DNA of 64,000 nt from contig NZ_LTAY01000006.1 of assembly GCF_002050515.1 (NCBI RefSeq), positions 1-64,000 of the forward strand, written 5' to 3'. Made by a program: the position numbers and the translations under genes. The DNA is from Clostridium thermobutyricum DSM 4928. GTDB taxonomy: Bacteria; Bacillota; Clostridia; Clostridiales; Clostridiaceae. The notes beneath the pieces were generated by a model. It was given only the letters and a program-made list of their open reading frames with translations, ran no database searches and had not been told where the DNA came from. This document shows, piece after piece, positions 38,136 to 47,223 of the stretch (positions are counted from its first letter, which is position 1; each line of letters opens with the position of its first letter).

Positions 38136-41100
38136 TTATTCCTCCTTATTTTTCATATCTACAGAAACAACTTTAGAAACACCCTTTTCTTCCATTGTAA
38201 CTCCGTACATAACATCACTAACTTCCATTGTACCTTTTCTATGTGTTATTACAATAAATTGTATCTTCTCAGAAAATTTACTTAAAAATTCTGCATATCT
38301 ATTAACATTTGCATCATCTAAAGCAGCTTCAATTTCATCTAAAATACAAAATGGTGTTGGCTTCATTTTTAATATACCAAAAAGTAATGCAATTGCTGAT
38401 AAAACTTTTTCTCCACCTGACATTAAGTTTATATTTTGAAGTTTTTTCCCTGGTGGCTCTACATTTATATCCACTGTAGATGTAAGTTCATCACCCTCAC
38501 CTAAAATAAGCTCTGCACTTCCACCTTTAAATAATTCTCTAAAAGTTTCATTGAAATTTTTATTTAGAATTTTAAAGTTTTCTCTAAATAATATTCTCAT
38601 TTCTTCTGTCATTTCTTCGATTACTTTTAAAAGTTCAATTTTTGACTTTTCTAAATCCTCTTCTTGACTAGACATAAATTCATATTTTTCTTTTACTTCT
38701 TCATACTCTTCTATAGCAGCTAAATTTACCATTCCTAAAGATGAAATTTTTCTCTTTAAGCTCTGCACAGATTCTTTAAATCCATCAATATTTTCAATAG
38801 GCTCTGATATTTCTATAGCCTCTGCAAAAGTAAGCTCTATTTCCTCATTTAATTTTTTATAAAGAGTCTCTTTTTCCATTTCTTTTTTTGCTTTTTGAAT
38901 TTGAACTTTATTTAATTCACCTTCATCTTTTGTTATAACATCTCTTAATTCTGATATAACAGTATCAACTTTTCTAAACTCTTCTTTTAAAATAGCTTTC
39001 TTTACTTCATCATCTTTAAACTCAAGCTCTAACTTAGCTACTGTTTCTTCATTAGAAAATATTTGATTTTCAGATACTTTTATTTCTTCTTTAAAATTTT
39101 CAATATCTTCAAAGCATTTCTTTCTATTTATTTTTATATTTGCTACTTTTTCAGTATTTTCATTATACTCTCTTTCATTTCTTGATATCTCTCTTATTTT
39201 ATTATTATGATTTTCATCTAAAGTAGCTTTATTTATTTTTAATTCTACTAAACTAAATTTTATTTTTTCTAGTTTTTCTTTATTTTCATTTAATATAATT
39301 TCTATTTGAACTTCTCTATTTTTATTATCACTTGTTTTTTGTGATACTTTAGATAATAATTCTTCTTTTTCTTTTCTTTTTTCTTCTATTTCTTTTATTT
39401 CTTTATCTATATTACTTAACTTATAAGTATTTATTTCTTTTGATTTTTCTATTTTTTCTTTTTCTTGAATAATATTAGAATACTCATTTTTAGAAGTAGC
39501 CATTTCAACTTTTATACTATGGATTTTATCTGTTATATTTAAAATTTCCTCATCTAATGACTTTCTATTTGATTCATCTATTTCTAACTGTTTATTTAAG
39601 TCTAAAAGGGTACTTTTTAATTTAGAAATTTCTTTTTCTAAATCTTCAATTTCTCTTTTTCTACCTAGAATATTTCTAGTCTTACCTTTTATACTTCCCC
39701 CAGTTAATGCTCCTCCAGAATTTAAAACTTCTCCTTCTAAAGTAACTATTTTATTTTTATAGCTTGTTTCTCTAGCTATTTTAAAAGCACTATCCATATC
39801 CTTAGCTATTATAGTTCTACCAAGAGCATATTCAATAGCTTTTCTATATTTTTCATTAAATTCTATAATATCAGAAGCAATTCCAATGAAACCATCAATT
39901 GATTCAATTGATTTATTTAAATTAAGCTTATTGCTCTTTATAATATCTAAAGGTAATAATGTAACTCTTCCTAATTTATTCCTTTTTAAGTAATTAATTA
40001 TATTTTTTGCATTACTTTCTTTTTGTACAATAAGATTTGAAATTGCTCCTCCAAGAGTAGTTTCAATTGCTAATTCATATTCTGAATCTATTTTTAAAAC
40101 TTCTCCCAAAACTTTAATTTCGCCTTCTTTTATATCTCCTCTATCTACTCTTTCCATTAAAGATTTTACAGATCTATTATAACCTTCGTATTGATTTTCT
40201 AAATCTTTAAGAAGCGTAACATTTGCATTTAATTTACTTATGTTTATGTTTTTACCTCTTATTTCAGCTTCTTTATTTCTTATTTCAGAATTTAATTTAG
40301 TTAGTTCTGATTTTTTAGAAACTATCTCTTTATTTAGGACTTTAAAATCTTCCTCTAAAGATTTTATTTTTATACTTAAACTATTTACTGTTGCTTTATT
40401 TATTTTATATAAATTTTCCCCTTCTTCAGCTTCTTTTATAAGTCTAAGTTTCTCTTCTGATTTTCCTTTTAATCTTTCCTTAAATCTTTCAATACTATTG
40501 CTTATACTAGAGTTATTTTCTAATATTTTTATTTCTTCACTTTTTATCTCTCTAAGTTCTAGTTCTAACTCTTTTATTTTCTTTGCAAAACCTTTACTTT
40601 TTGATTCAAGTTCATCTATTTCTTCTTCTTTTTCTTTTCTTAAAGAATCACTTTTTAATATTTCTTCTTCTAATCTTTCTTTTTCACCTTTAAAGTTTTT
40701 TATTTTATCTAAAAGTGTATATTCTTCTAATTTATTTTTTTCTATTTCATTTTTTAAATTTTCAATTCTTTCCTTTAAAATTTGAATATTACTTTTAAAT
40801 TTAGTTATATCTTCTTTTTTCTTAAAATATCTAAATTTTTTATCAGTAGTTAATTTTTCAAGAGATTCTAATTTTTCTTCAACTTCTCTTAATCCTTCTC
40901 TTTTTAAATTTAAATTTTCTCTTTTTTGATTTAATTTTTCTTCTTTTAATCTTAAATCATCATTTATGTTTTTTAATTCTAAGTCTATATCTTTTATGCT
41001 GTGGACAACTAATGATACTTCTTTTCCTTTAAGTTCTTTTGAAAGATCTCTAAATTTAAGAGCTTTTTCTCTTTCTAATCTTAATGGCTCAATTCTTTCT

Positions 41101-41696
41101 TCAAAAGTACTTAAAATATCTCTTATACGAACAAGATTATCTTCTGTATTAGAAAGCTTTTTTTCTGATTCATTCTTTCTAAATTTATATTTAACTATAC
41201 CAGCAGCCTCTTCTAAAAGAGCTCTTCTTTCTTCTGGTCTACCACTTAATATAGCTTCTATCTTTCCTTGCCCTATTAATGAATACCCTTCTTTTCCTAT
41301 ACCTGTACCCATAAATAAATTAGTTATATCTTTTAATCTAGCTTTATTATTATTTATAAGATATTCCGTTTCCCCTGACCTGAATATTCTTCTAGATATA
41401 GTTACTTCATTATAATCAGTATCTAATTGTCCATCATCATTGCTAAGAGTAAGGGAAACTTTTGCAAGTCCTACAGGTTTCCTATATTGAGTTCCAGCAA
41501 AAATTATATCTTCCATTTTGCCTCCTCTTAGAGTTTTAGCACTTTGCTCACCTAGTACCCATCTTACTGCATCTGATATATTACTTTTTCCACTTCCATT
41601 AGGACCAACTACTGAAGTAACTCCTTTTTTGAATTTAAGTTCTGTTTTATCAGCAAAAGACTTAAACCCTCTTATTTCTAAAGACTTTAAAAACAA
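38136..41696 (-). CDS. smc: Chromosome segregation ATPase Smc
   Basis: Core of bacterial condensin, organising and separating chromosomes with ScpA/ScpB. The 1186 residues match the family. Walker A GPNGSGKSNISDA lies near residue 32. Long Lys/Glu coiled coils (about 170-500 and 670-1010) flank the hinge with GALTGGSIKGK. The C-terminal head has the signature LMSGGEKVLSAIALLF and Walker B CILDEIEAALDD. The start is TTG at 41696 after AGGAG at nine bases; no better ATG is nearby. It is followed by ftsY, and preceded by a tiny membrane-peptide gene. Confidence 0.98.
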   Translation of the reverse strand: MFLKSLEIRGFKSFADKTELKFKKGVTSVVGPNGSGKSNISDAVRWVLGEQSAKTLRGGKMEDIIFAGTQYRKPVGLAKVSLTLSNDDGQLDTDYNEVTISRRIFRSGETEYLINNNKARLKDITNLFMGTGIGKEGYSLIGQGKIEAILSGRPEERRALLEEAAGIVKYKFRKNESEKKLSNTEDNLVRIRDILSTFEERIEPLRLEREKALKFRDLSKELKGKEVSLVVHSIKDIDLELKNINDDLRLKEEKLNQKRENLNLKREGLREVEEKLESLEKLTTDKKFRYFKKKEDITKFKSNIQILKERIENLKNEIEKNKLEEYTLLDKIKNFKGEKERLEEEILKSDSLRKEKEEEIDELESKSKGFAKKIKELELELREIKSEEIKILENNSSISNSIERFKERLKGKSEEKLRLIKEAEEGENLYKINKATVNSLSIKIKSLEEDFKVLNKEIVSKKSELTKLNSEIRNKEAEIRGKNINISKLNANVTLLKDLENQYEGYNRSVKSLMERVDRGDIKEGEIKVLGEVLKIDSEYELAIETTLGGAISNLIVQKESNAKNIINYLKRNKLGRVTLLPLDIIKSNKLNLNKSIESIDGFIGIASDIIEFNEKYRKAIEYALGRTIIAKDMDSAFKIARETSYKNKIVTLEGEVLNSGGALTGGSIKGKTRNILGRKREIEDLEKEISKLKSTLLDLNKQLEIDESNRKSLDEEILNITDKIHSIKVEMATSKNEYSNIIQEKEKIEKSKEINTYKLSNIDKEIKEIEEKRKEKEELLSKVSQKTSDNKNREVQIEIILNENKEKLEKIKFSLVELKINKATLDENHNNKIREISRNEREYNENTEKVANIKINRKKCFEDIENFKEEIKVSENQIFSNEETVAKLELEFKDDEVKKAILKEEFRKVDTVISELRDVITKDEGELNKVQIQKAKKEMEKETLYKKLNEEIELTFAEAIEISEPIENIDGFKESVQSLKRKISSLGMVNLAAIEEYEEVKEKYEFMSSQEEDLEKSKIELLKVIEEMTEEMRILFRENFKILNKNFNETFRELFKGGSAELILGEGDELTSTVDINVEPPGKKLQNINLMSGGEKVLSAIALLFGILKMKPTPFCILDEIEAALDDANVNRYAEFLSKFSEKIQFIVITHRKGTMEVSDVMYGVTMEEKGVSKVVSVDMKNKEE

Positions 41697-41712
41697 TAAT
41701 TTCCACTCCTAA

Positions 41713-41805
41713 CTATGCAAATAAAGGTATTAACGTCATAAGGAATATTAATACTAAAAATACAGCTAATACAATTTGTAGCTTTTCTCTTGATTTCTTT
41801 TTCAT
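41713..41805 (-). CDS. 30-residue single-pass membrane peptide (DUF4044-like)
   Basis: Found by eye. A GAGGTGG site lies five bases before an ATG at 41805 and the frame runs 30 codons to TAG. The peptide has a basic N terminus (MKKKSREKLQ) and then one hydrophobic helix with Leu, Ile, Val and Phe, so it should span the membrane once with its N terminus inside. This is the plan of the DUF4044 family of very short Firmicute proteins, but I cannot confirm membership. It lies 16 bases before the smc start and after a terminator, so it probably shares the smc transcript. Function unknown. Confidence 0.75.
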   Translation of the reverse strand: MKKKSREKLQIVLAVFLVLIFLMTLIPLFA

Positions 41806-41838
41806 AAATTCCACCTCAAATTAATTTTCTTTATTTAA

Positions 41839-41864
41839 CAAAACGAGAGTTTCCTCTCGTTTTG
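41839..41864 (-). terminator. Intrinsic terminator after the radical SAM gene
   Basis: Eleven-base perfect stem CAAAACGAGAG/CTCTCGTTTTG (41839-41849 with 41854-41864) with a four-base loop. On the minus strand TTTTG is in the stem and TTAAAT follows. Confidence 0.82.
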
Positions 41865-41876
41865 AATTAATTTTAT

Positions 41877-42902
41877 TTAAATATCTAAAATTATATTTTT
41901 TTCTAAAGTAAGAGATATTTTCCCTTTCTCCATATTATCATCTATTTCAACTTTTACCTTGTATCCATTTTCAGAAAGTTTTTTAAAATAAAACTTTTTA
42001 TTTGCATATAGTTTACTTACATCTCTTGAATTTATATTAATTTTTCCACATTTAGTTTCCTTTAGATTCTCCATTATTTTTTCATTTATAATTGAGCTTT
42101 CAACAAGTTCTCTAAATGCTGGATGAAATGGTCCAGAAACTATATCTCCTCCAACATTAATACTATCAGTAGGCTGTAATCCAACTCTAATAATATTAAT
42201 TCCAGCTTTTTTATAAAGTTTATATATTTCTTTTGAAACTTCTACTCCTTCTTCTAAGGAATATGGTTTATATTCACCTCTTAGATACATAATCTCCATT
42301 GGTGTATCTTTTATTACAAGAGATGGATAAATTCTTATTAAGTCCGGTTTCATATTTATTGATTTTTCCGCACTTAAAATATCTTTTTCCATTGTTGATC
42401 TTGGAAGTCCTGGCATAAGTTGATGACCTAATGTTATACCATACTTTTTTATTAATTTTGAAGCAGTATAAACATCAAAAGCAGTATGTCCTCTTCCAGC
42501 AGCTTTTAAAACATCATCATCTAATGATTGTACTCCAAGTTCTATTATGTCTACACTATAATCTAAAAGATAGCTTAAAATATAATCTGTTATTGCATCT
42601 GGCCTAGTAGACATTCTAATCTTTTTAACTATTCCTAAATCTTTAAACTCTTTTGCTACAGATAATAATTCTCTTTGTTTTTTTTCATTAATTGCAGTAA
42701 AAGTACCTCCAAAAAATGAAACTTCAATCATTGCATCTTTATTATCTATTGTTTCATAATAATCTTTTATTATATTTCTTACTTTTTCACCATCTACTCT
42801 ATCTTTTATTCCTGTTATTCTATCTTGATTGCAGAATACACATTGATGAGGACATCCCTCAAATGGAACAAATATAGGTATAATATAATGGTTTTTACTC
42901 AT
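41877..42902 (-). CDS. Radical SAM protein, Elp3-like
   Basis: Predicted iron-sulfur S-adenosylmethionine radical enzyme of 341 residues. The cluster motif CPHQCVFC lies near residue 17, spaced C-x3-C-x2-C. Downstream are SFFGGTFTAI, IRMSTRPDAI and IELGVQSLDDDVL, typical of the Elp3/oxygen-independent coproporphyrinogen oxidase group. The acetyltransferase domain of true Elp3 is missing. Its reaction is unknown. It overlaps the end of rnc by eight bases and is followed by a terminator, so it is cotranscribed with rnc. B. subtilis has smc directly after rncS with no such gene. Confidence 0.85.
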   Translation of the reverse strand: MSKNHYIIPIFVPFEGCPHQCVFCNQDRITGIKDRVDGEKVRNIIKDYYETIDNKDAMIEVSFFGGTFTAINEKKQRELLSVAKEFKDLGIVKKIRMSTRPDAITDYILSYLLDYSVDIIELGVQSLDDDVLKAAGRGHTAFDVYTASKLIKKYGITLGHQLMPGLPRSTMEKDILSAEKSINMKPDLIRIYPSLVIKDTPMEIMYLRGEYKPYSLEEGVEVSKEIYKLYKKAGINIIRVGLQPTDSINVGGDIVSGPFHPAFRELVESSIINEKIMENLKETKCGKININSRDVSKLYANKKFYFKKLSENGYKVKVEIDDNMEKGKISLTLEKNIILDI

Positions 42903-43593
42903 TTATTACCTCCAAATTAATTAGAGCTTGTTTAGCAGATTTTTGTTCTGCCTCTTTTTTTGAGTATCCTTCACCTTCACCCATAACTTCTTTATTTATT
43001 AAAACTCTTGTATAAAATTTTCTTCTGTGTGGTGGTCCCTCAAACTTAACAAGTTCATATGTTATGTTTACTTCTCCATTTTGTTGTAAATGTTCTTGTA
43101 ACTTAGTCTTAAAGTCAAGAATTATTTTATTATTTATAGCTTTATCTATTATATCGTGGAATTTATTTAAAATAAATTCTCTTGCATATTCAAATCCTTT
43201 ATCTAAATATATAGCTGCTATAACAGCTTCTATAGCATCTGCTTGTATAGAAACACGGTTTCTTCCACCTGTAAGCTCTTCTCCTCTACTCATTCTTATA
43301 TATGCACCTATATTTACACTTTTAGCTACTTCATAAAGAGAATTTTCACAAACAATAAGACTTCTTATCTTTGTTAATTCTCCTTCACTTTTTTCTTTAT
43401 AATTTTTATATAAATATTCAGTTACACTTAATTGAAGAACAGAATCTCCTAAGAATTCCAGTCTTTCATTATATTCAGAATCTTTATATTGATTTGCAAA
43501 TGAGCTATGAGTTAATGCAACACGCAAATAACTTAGATTTGTGAATGTAACTCCGAGCGAAGCTTCCATCTCTTTCAATTTCAATTTATTCAT
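42895..43593 (-). CDS. rnc: Ribonuclease III
   Basis: Cuts double-stranded RNA and processes rRNA precursors. The 232 residues have the RNase III domain (about 5-150) with the signature NERLEFLGDSVLQ and DAIEAVIAAIYLDKG, which carry the catalytic acidic residues. The dsRNA-binding domain (about 158-228) contains YELVKFEGPPHRRKF and KKEAEQKSAKQALI. An AGAGGAG site precedes the ATG. The 5' leader holds a long stem-loop (43610-43657) that could be an RNase III target for self-regulation. It lies downstream of acpP and its terminator. Confidence 0.98.
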   Translation of the reverse strand: MNKLKLKEMEASLGVTFTNLSYLRVALTHSSFANQYKDSEYNERLEFLGDSVLQLSVTEYLYKNYKEKSEGELTKIRSLIVCENSLYEVAKSVNIGAYIRMSRGEELTGGRNRVSIQADAIEAVIAAIYLDKGFEYAREFILNKFHDIIDKAINNKIILDFKTKLQEHLQQNGEVNITYELVKFEGPPHRRKFYTRVLINKEVMGEGEGYSKKEAEQKSAKQALINLEVINE

Positions 43594-43609
43594 TCTTTAC
43601 ACTCCTCTA

Positions 43610-43657
43610 AGTTTATTCTTCAATTTCCTCATAAAGGTTTAAATTCAAGAATAAACT
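43610..43657 (-). promoter_or_regulatory. Long stem-loop in the rnc leader
   Basis: Two 17-base arms (43610-43626 and 43641-43657) pair at 16 positions, with one G-G mismatch in the RNA, around a 14-base loop. It ends a few bases before the rnc ribosome-binding site and is not followed by a U tract. It may be a self-cleavage site for RNase III. Confidence 0.7.
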
Positions 43658-43674
43658 ATTTTTAAATTCAATAT

Positions 43675-43699
43675 AAAATCCCGCTTACTGCGGGATTTT
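43675..43699 (-). terminator. Intrinsic terminator after acpP
   Basis: AAAATCCCGC/GCGGGATTTT stem (43675-43684 with 43690-43699), five-base loop, immediately after the acpP stop; TTTTA on the minus strand. Confidence 0.85.
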
Positions 43700-43700
43700 A

Positions 43701-43931
43701 CTACTCTTCTACATGATCTTTTACATAGTTAACTACGTCACCAACAGTTTTAAAACCTTCAACATCTTCGTCTGGTATTTCCATTTCTAGTTCGTCCTCT
43801 AGAGCCATTATAAGCTCAACTATATCTAAAGAATCCGCATTTAAATCATCAATGAAAGATGATTCTAAAGTTACTTCTTCTGCACTAACACTTAACTTTT
43901 CTGCTATTATTTCTTGTATCTTTTCAAACAT
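43701..43931 (-). CDS. acpP: Acyl carrier protein
   Basis: Carries growing fatty acids on a 4'-phosphopantetheine arm. The 76-residue acidic protein has the attachment motif [14 protein letters not shown], where the serine of DSL is modified, and the [17 protein letters not shown] tail. Length is exactly that of the family. GGAGGTG precedes the ATG. It has a near-consensus promoter at 43964-43992 in addition to possible read-through from plsX. fabD, fabG and fapR, which are near plsX-acpA in B. subtilis, are not in this window. Confidence 0.98.
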   Translation of the reverse strand: MFEKIQEIIAEKLSVSAEEVTLESSFIDDLNADSLDIVELIMALEDELEMEIPDEDVEGFKTVGDVVNYVKDHVEE

Positions 43932-43963
43932 TCCCTGTCACCTCCTAATAACTGTACAATTAG

Positions 43964-43992
43964 ATAATATTATATATTAAAATCCTAGTCAA
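43964..43992 (-). promoter_or_regulatory. SigA-type promoter of acpP
   Basis: TTGACT, 17 bases, TATTAT on the minus strand, in the plsX-acpP gap. Confidence 0.8.
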
Positions 43993-44009
43993 TATTCTAT
44001 TAGCAAAAT

Positions 44010-45011
44010 TTAATTATTTTCACTAATTTCTTTTTTAATTTTTCCTATAACATCAGAACTGTAAAAAATTCTTGTTTGCTTTATAGCATTTTTAAAAGCC
44101 TTTCCATCTGAGCTTCCATGTGCTTTAATACAAATACCGTCTACTCCTAAGAAAGGCGCTCCTCCAACCTCTTTATAATCAAATTTAACCTTTAATTTCT
44201 TAAATACAGGTTTTAAAAGCATAGCTCCCATTTTAGGCATAAATGAAGCACTCATTATACTATCTTTTATTATTCCTAAAAGATTTAAAGCTGCTCCCTC
44301 ATATAATTTAAGAACTGTATTACCAACAAAACCATCACAAACAAGTACATCTGTTTCTCCACTTGGTATTTCTCTTGGTTCTACATTTCCTATAAAGTTT
44401 AAATGCTTTTCTTCTTTTAATAATTTATGAGTTTCTTTTGTTAATTCATTTCCTTTTTCTTCTTCTGCACCTATATTTACAAGTCCAACAGTAGGTGATT
44501 TTTTATTAAATACACTTTCATAGTATATACTTCCCATATTGGCAAATTGAACTAAATAATTTGGCTTACAATCAACATTTGCTCCAGAATCTATAACCAT
44601 AAAGCTTCCATTTCTTCCTGGCATAATAGGTGCTAAAGCTGGTCTTTCTACACCTTTAATTCTTCCTACTATTAAAGTACATCCTGCTAAAAATGCTCCT
44701 GTACTTCCTGCTGATATAATAGCATCACATTCTCCACTTTTAACTAAATTTAATGCTTTAACTATACTTGAATCTTTTTTTCTTCTTAATGCCATTACTG
44801 GATGCTCATTTGTTCCTATAACTTCATTTGCATTAATTATTTTTATTTTATCTCCATTATAATTATTTTTATTCAGCTCTTCCCTTATCTTATCTTCAGG
44901 ACCTGTAATATATACTTCTATATCATCATATATTTTTACAGCTTCTACTACTCCTTGAACAACTGCGCTTGGTGCGTGATCTCCACCCATACCATCAATT
45001 GCTATTTTCAT
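44010..45011 (-). CDS. plsX: Phosphate acyltransferase PlsX
   Basis: Peripheral membrane enzyme converting acyl-ACP to acyl-phosphate at the start of phospholipid synthesis. The 333-residue protein begins [20 protein letters not shown] and has [15 protein letters not shown] and the [13 protein letters not shown] and [12 protein letters not shown] segments. The frame extends to 45029, but AGGGGTG five bases before the ATG at 45011 sets the start. It is between rpmF and acpP, the widespread yceD-rpmF-plsX lipid/ribosome cluster. Confidence 0.97.
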   Translation of the reverse strand: MKIAIDGMGGDHAPSAVVQGVVEAVKIYDDIEVYITGPEDKIREELNKNNYNGDKIKIINANEVIGTNEHPVMALRRKKDSSIVKALNLVKSGECDAIISAGSTGAFLAGCTLIVGRIKGVERPALAPIMPGRNGSFMVIDSGANVDCKPNYLVQFANMGSIYYESVFNKKSPTVGLVNIGAEEEKGNELTKETHKLLKEEKHLNFIGNVEPREIPSGETDVLVCDGFVGNTVLKLYEGAALNLLGIIKDSIMSASFMPKMGAMLLKPVFKKLKVKFDYKEVGGAPFLGVDGICIKAHGSSDGKAFKNAIKQTRIFYSSDVIGKIKKEISENN

Positions 45012-45082
45012 TTTTACACCCCTTTTCATTATAATTATAATATATATATTAATTTTAACTTTTTTTAAAATATTTCTCTATA

Positions 45083-45114
45083 TATAAAGAAAAGAAAGTC
45101 AAAAGACTTTCTTT
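45083..45114 (-). terminator. Intrinsic terminator after rpmF
   Basis: AAAGAAAGTC/GACTTTCTTT stem (45091-45100 with 45105-45114) with a four-base loop, then TTTTCTTT on the minus strand. The stem touches the rpmF stop codon. Confidence 0.8.
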
Positions 45115-45296
45115 TATTCTGCTGAAGCTACTACTTCTTTACCTTTATAGAATCCACAGTTCTTGCAAACTCTGTGAGCAAGTTTCATTTCATGACATTG
45201 TGGACATTCAACTATTCCTGGTAAGCTCGCCTTAAAAGTTTGAGCTCTTCTTGAATCTCTTTTCGCTCTATATGTTTTTCTTGCTGGATTTCCCAT
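45114..45296 (-). CDS. rpmF: 50S ribosomal protein L32
   Basis: Small zinc-ribbon large-subunit protein of 60 residues. It starts [19 protein letters not shown] and has two cysteine pairs, CPQC and CKNC, that bind zinc. GGAGGTG precedes the ATG. It is two bases after yceD, and the yceD-rpmF pair is conserved across bacteria. As a C+ form with intact zinc ligands it is the zinc-dependent paralogue type. Confidence 0.98.
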   Translation of the reverse strand: MGNPARKTYRAKRDSRRAQTFKASLPGIVECPQCHEMKLAHRVCKNCGFYKGKEVVASAE

Positions 45297-45298
45297 GC

Positions 45299-45808
45299 TT
45301 ACACCTCCTTATTTTCTAGTAGCGCCTTAAGTCCTGCAAATCTAACATCAATATTTCCTTCATCATTACAATTACATGAAGACTTGTTTAAGTTTTCTCC
45401 GCATGTTTGACATAAGCCTTTACAATTGCTACTACAAATTCTCTTAATAGGTAAGGTTGAAATTATTACACTTTCAACTATTTCAGTGATATCTAATGTA
45501 TCACCCTTTACAAATGTAACATCATCGTCTTCGATTGCATCATCATTTGTAAACCTTTCTTCTATATCAATATCTATTGGATAGATAAAGGTTTCTAAAC
45601 ATCTTGAACATACTAATTTTAGTACGGTTTTTATGTTTAAGTCAAGTAAAAGTTCTGTATTATTTGAAATAATCTTTCCATTTACTAGAACTTTTTCAGT
45701 TGGAACTATCTCTTCACCTGAAAAAGTGAATTTATCCATATCAAAGCTATACTCTAAATCTTTACTTCTTTCTCTTTTAGAAATTAAATCTGAAAATAAT
45801 ACCTTCAT
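45299..45808 (-). CDS. yceD: YceD family protein (DUF177)
   Basis: Conserved 169-residue protein encoded just before rpmF in most bacteria; it has been linked to 23S rRNA accumulation in plants and bacteria, but the mechanism is unclear. The family CSRCLETF motif near residue 90 and a C-terminal [17 protein letters not shown] segment suggest zinc binding. The start at 45808 follows GGAGC at eight bases. It is first in the yceD-rpmF-plsX run, with a strong promoter at 45914-45942 overlapping an inverted repeat. Confidence 0.92.
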   Translation of the reverse strand: MKVLFSDLISKRERSKDLEYSFDMDKFTFSGEEIVPTEKVLVNGKIISNNTELLLDLNIKTVLKLVCSRCLETFIYPIDIDIEERFTNDDAIEDDDVTFVKGDTLDITEIVESVIISTLPIKRICSSNCKGLCQTCGENLNKSSCNCNDEGNIDVRFAGLKALLENKEV

Positions 45809-45874
45809 ATATCTCAGCTCCTACTTCTCTTATTAAAGCCTGTTAAAAAATAAACTATGTAAAAAGAATAAGTA

Positions 45875-45928
45875 GCCCCTTAACATAAGTTATTTTATAA
45901 ACAAACACAACTTATTATATAAAGGGGC
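45875..45928. repeat. Inverted repeat across the yceD promoter and leader
   Basis: GCCCCTT (45875-45881) is matched by AAGGGGC (45922-45928), with ATAAGTT and AACTTAT also opposed inside. The upstream arm lies between the -35 and -10 boxes and the downstream arm follows the predicted transcription start, so it can act as DNA operator, or as RNA only in transcripts reading in from ackA. Confidence 0.6.
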
Positions 45929-45942
45929 GTAATAAAAGTCAA
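45914..45942 (-). promoter_or_regulatory. Near-consensus SigA promoter of yceD-rpmF-plsX
   Basis: TTGACT, 17 bases, TATAAT on the minus strand, downstream of ackA. Confidence 0.85.
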
Positions 45943-45963
45943 GATTTTTCGTGTTTTTTCTAT

Positions 45964-47157
45964 CTATTTTATTAATCCTAAAGTGTCTCTTGCTATAACT
46001 AATTCTTCATTAGTTGGAACAACATATACATCTACTTTTGAACTATCTTTAGATATTTTCTTTGTTACTCCATAAGTATCATTTCTTTCTTCATCTAGTT
46101 CAATACCTAAATATTCTAATCCATTTAATATAGCTTTTCTATTTGGTACTGAGTTTTCTCCTAAACCAGCTGTAAATACTATTACATCAACACCATTCAT
46201 AGCTGCTATATAAGCTCCTATTTGCTTTTTAACTGAATATCTAAATACTTCTAAAGCTAAAGTCGCTCTTTCATTTCCTTTTTCTAATTGCTCTTGAAGA
46301 TCTCTAAAATCTGAGCTTATTCCTGATAATCCTAAAACTCCTGATTTTTTATTTAAAATAGAATTTATCTCATCTACAGAATAACCAAGATCTGTTGCCA
46401 TATAAAGAACAACTGCAGGATCTATGCTACCTGATCTTGTCCCCATAACTATTCCATCAAGAGGAGTGAATCCCATACTAGTGTCTATGCATTCTCCATT
46501 TTTAATAGCTGCAAGAGATGCTCCATTTCCTAAATGACAAGTTATTATTTTTAAATCTTTTATATCTTTTCCCATAGCTTTTGCAACTTCACCTGAAACA
46601 TATCTATGTGAAGTTCCATGGAATCCATATTTTCTTATTCCATGCTTTTCATACATTTCATATGGAATTGCATACATGTAAGCTTTTTCTGGCATTGTTT
46701 GATGGAAAGCAGTATCAAATACAGCTACCATAGGAATATTTGGCATTAATGCTTTACATGCATTTATTCCAACTATATTTGGTGGATTGTGTAATGGAGC
46801 TAATTTAACACAATCTTCTAATTCTTTCATTACATTTTCATCTATTATTACAGATTGTGAGTATTTTTCTCCTCCATGAACAACTCTATGCCCAACAGCA
46901 TTAATTTCATCCATTGATTTGATTACTCCATGCTTTTCATCTACAAGAGCATCTAAAACTAATTTTATGGCAAATTTATGATTTTCCATTGGAGTTTCTA
47001 TAATATATTTATCTCTACCTTCAACTTTTTGAGTTAATATAGAACCTTGTATTCCTATTCTTTCCACTAATCCATGTGCTAACACTTTTTCATTGCTCAT
47101 ATCAATTAATTGATATTTTAATGATGAGCTACCACAGTTAATTACTAAAATTTTCAT
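45964..47157 (-). CDS. ackA: Acetate kinase
   Basis: Interconverts acetyl-phosphate and acetate with ATP formation, the last energy-yielding step of acetate fermentation. The 397 residues show [58 protein letters not shown] and FTAGLGENS, all the active-site segments of the ASKHA fold. GGAAGG precedes the ATG. It follows pta by 66 bases, the standard pta-ackA operon. No clear terminator follows; an inverted repeat lies downstream. Confidence 0.99.
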   Translation of the reverse strand: MKILVINCGSSSLKYQLIDMSNEKVLAHGLVERIGIQGSILTQKVEGRDKYIIETPMENHKFAIKLVLDALVDEKHGVIKSMDEINAVGHRVVHGGEKYSQSVIIDENVMKELEDCVKLAPLHNPPNIVGINACKALMPNIPMVAVFDTAFHQTMPEKAYMYAIPYEMYEKHGIRKYGFHGTSHRYVSGEVAKAMGKDIKDLKIITCHLGNGASLAAIKNGECIDTSMGFTPLDGIVMGTRSGSIDPAVVLYMATDLGYSVDEINSILNKKSGVLGLSGISSDFRDLQEQLEKGNERATLALEVFRYSVKKQIGAYIAAMNGVDVIVFTAGLGENSVPNRKAILNGLEYLGIELDEERNDTYGVTKKISKDSSKVDVYVVPTNEELVIARDTLGLIK

Positions 47158-47223
47158 ACTCAGCCTTCCCTTCTGTATTTTTCAATATGCTAAAACATAT
47201 TTATATTTTTTGCATTATATGTT

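Noticed and set aside
40240..41415. Long plus-strand open frames inside smc (181 and 149 codons)
   Set aside because: They are antisense to a clear gene, lack ribosome-binding sites and have the Ser/Phe/Leu-rich make-up expected from reversing Lys/Glu coiled-coil codons.
45012..45110. FapR operator in front of plsX
   Set aside because: No sequence close to the known FapR palindrome was seen, and fapR is not in the window.
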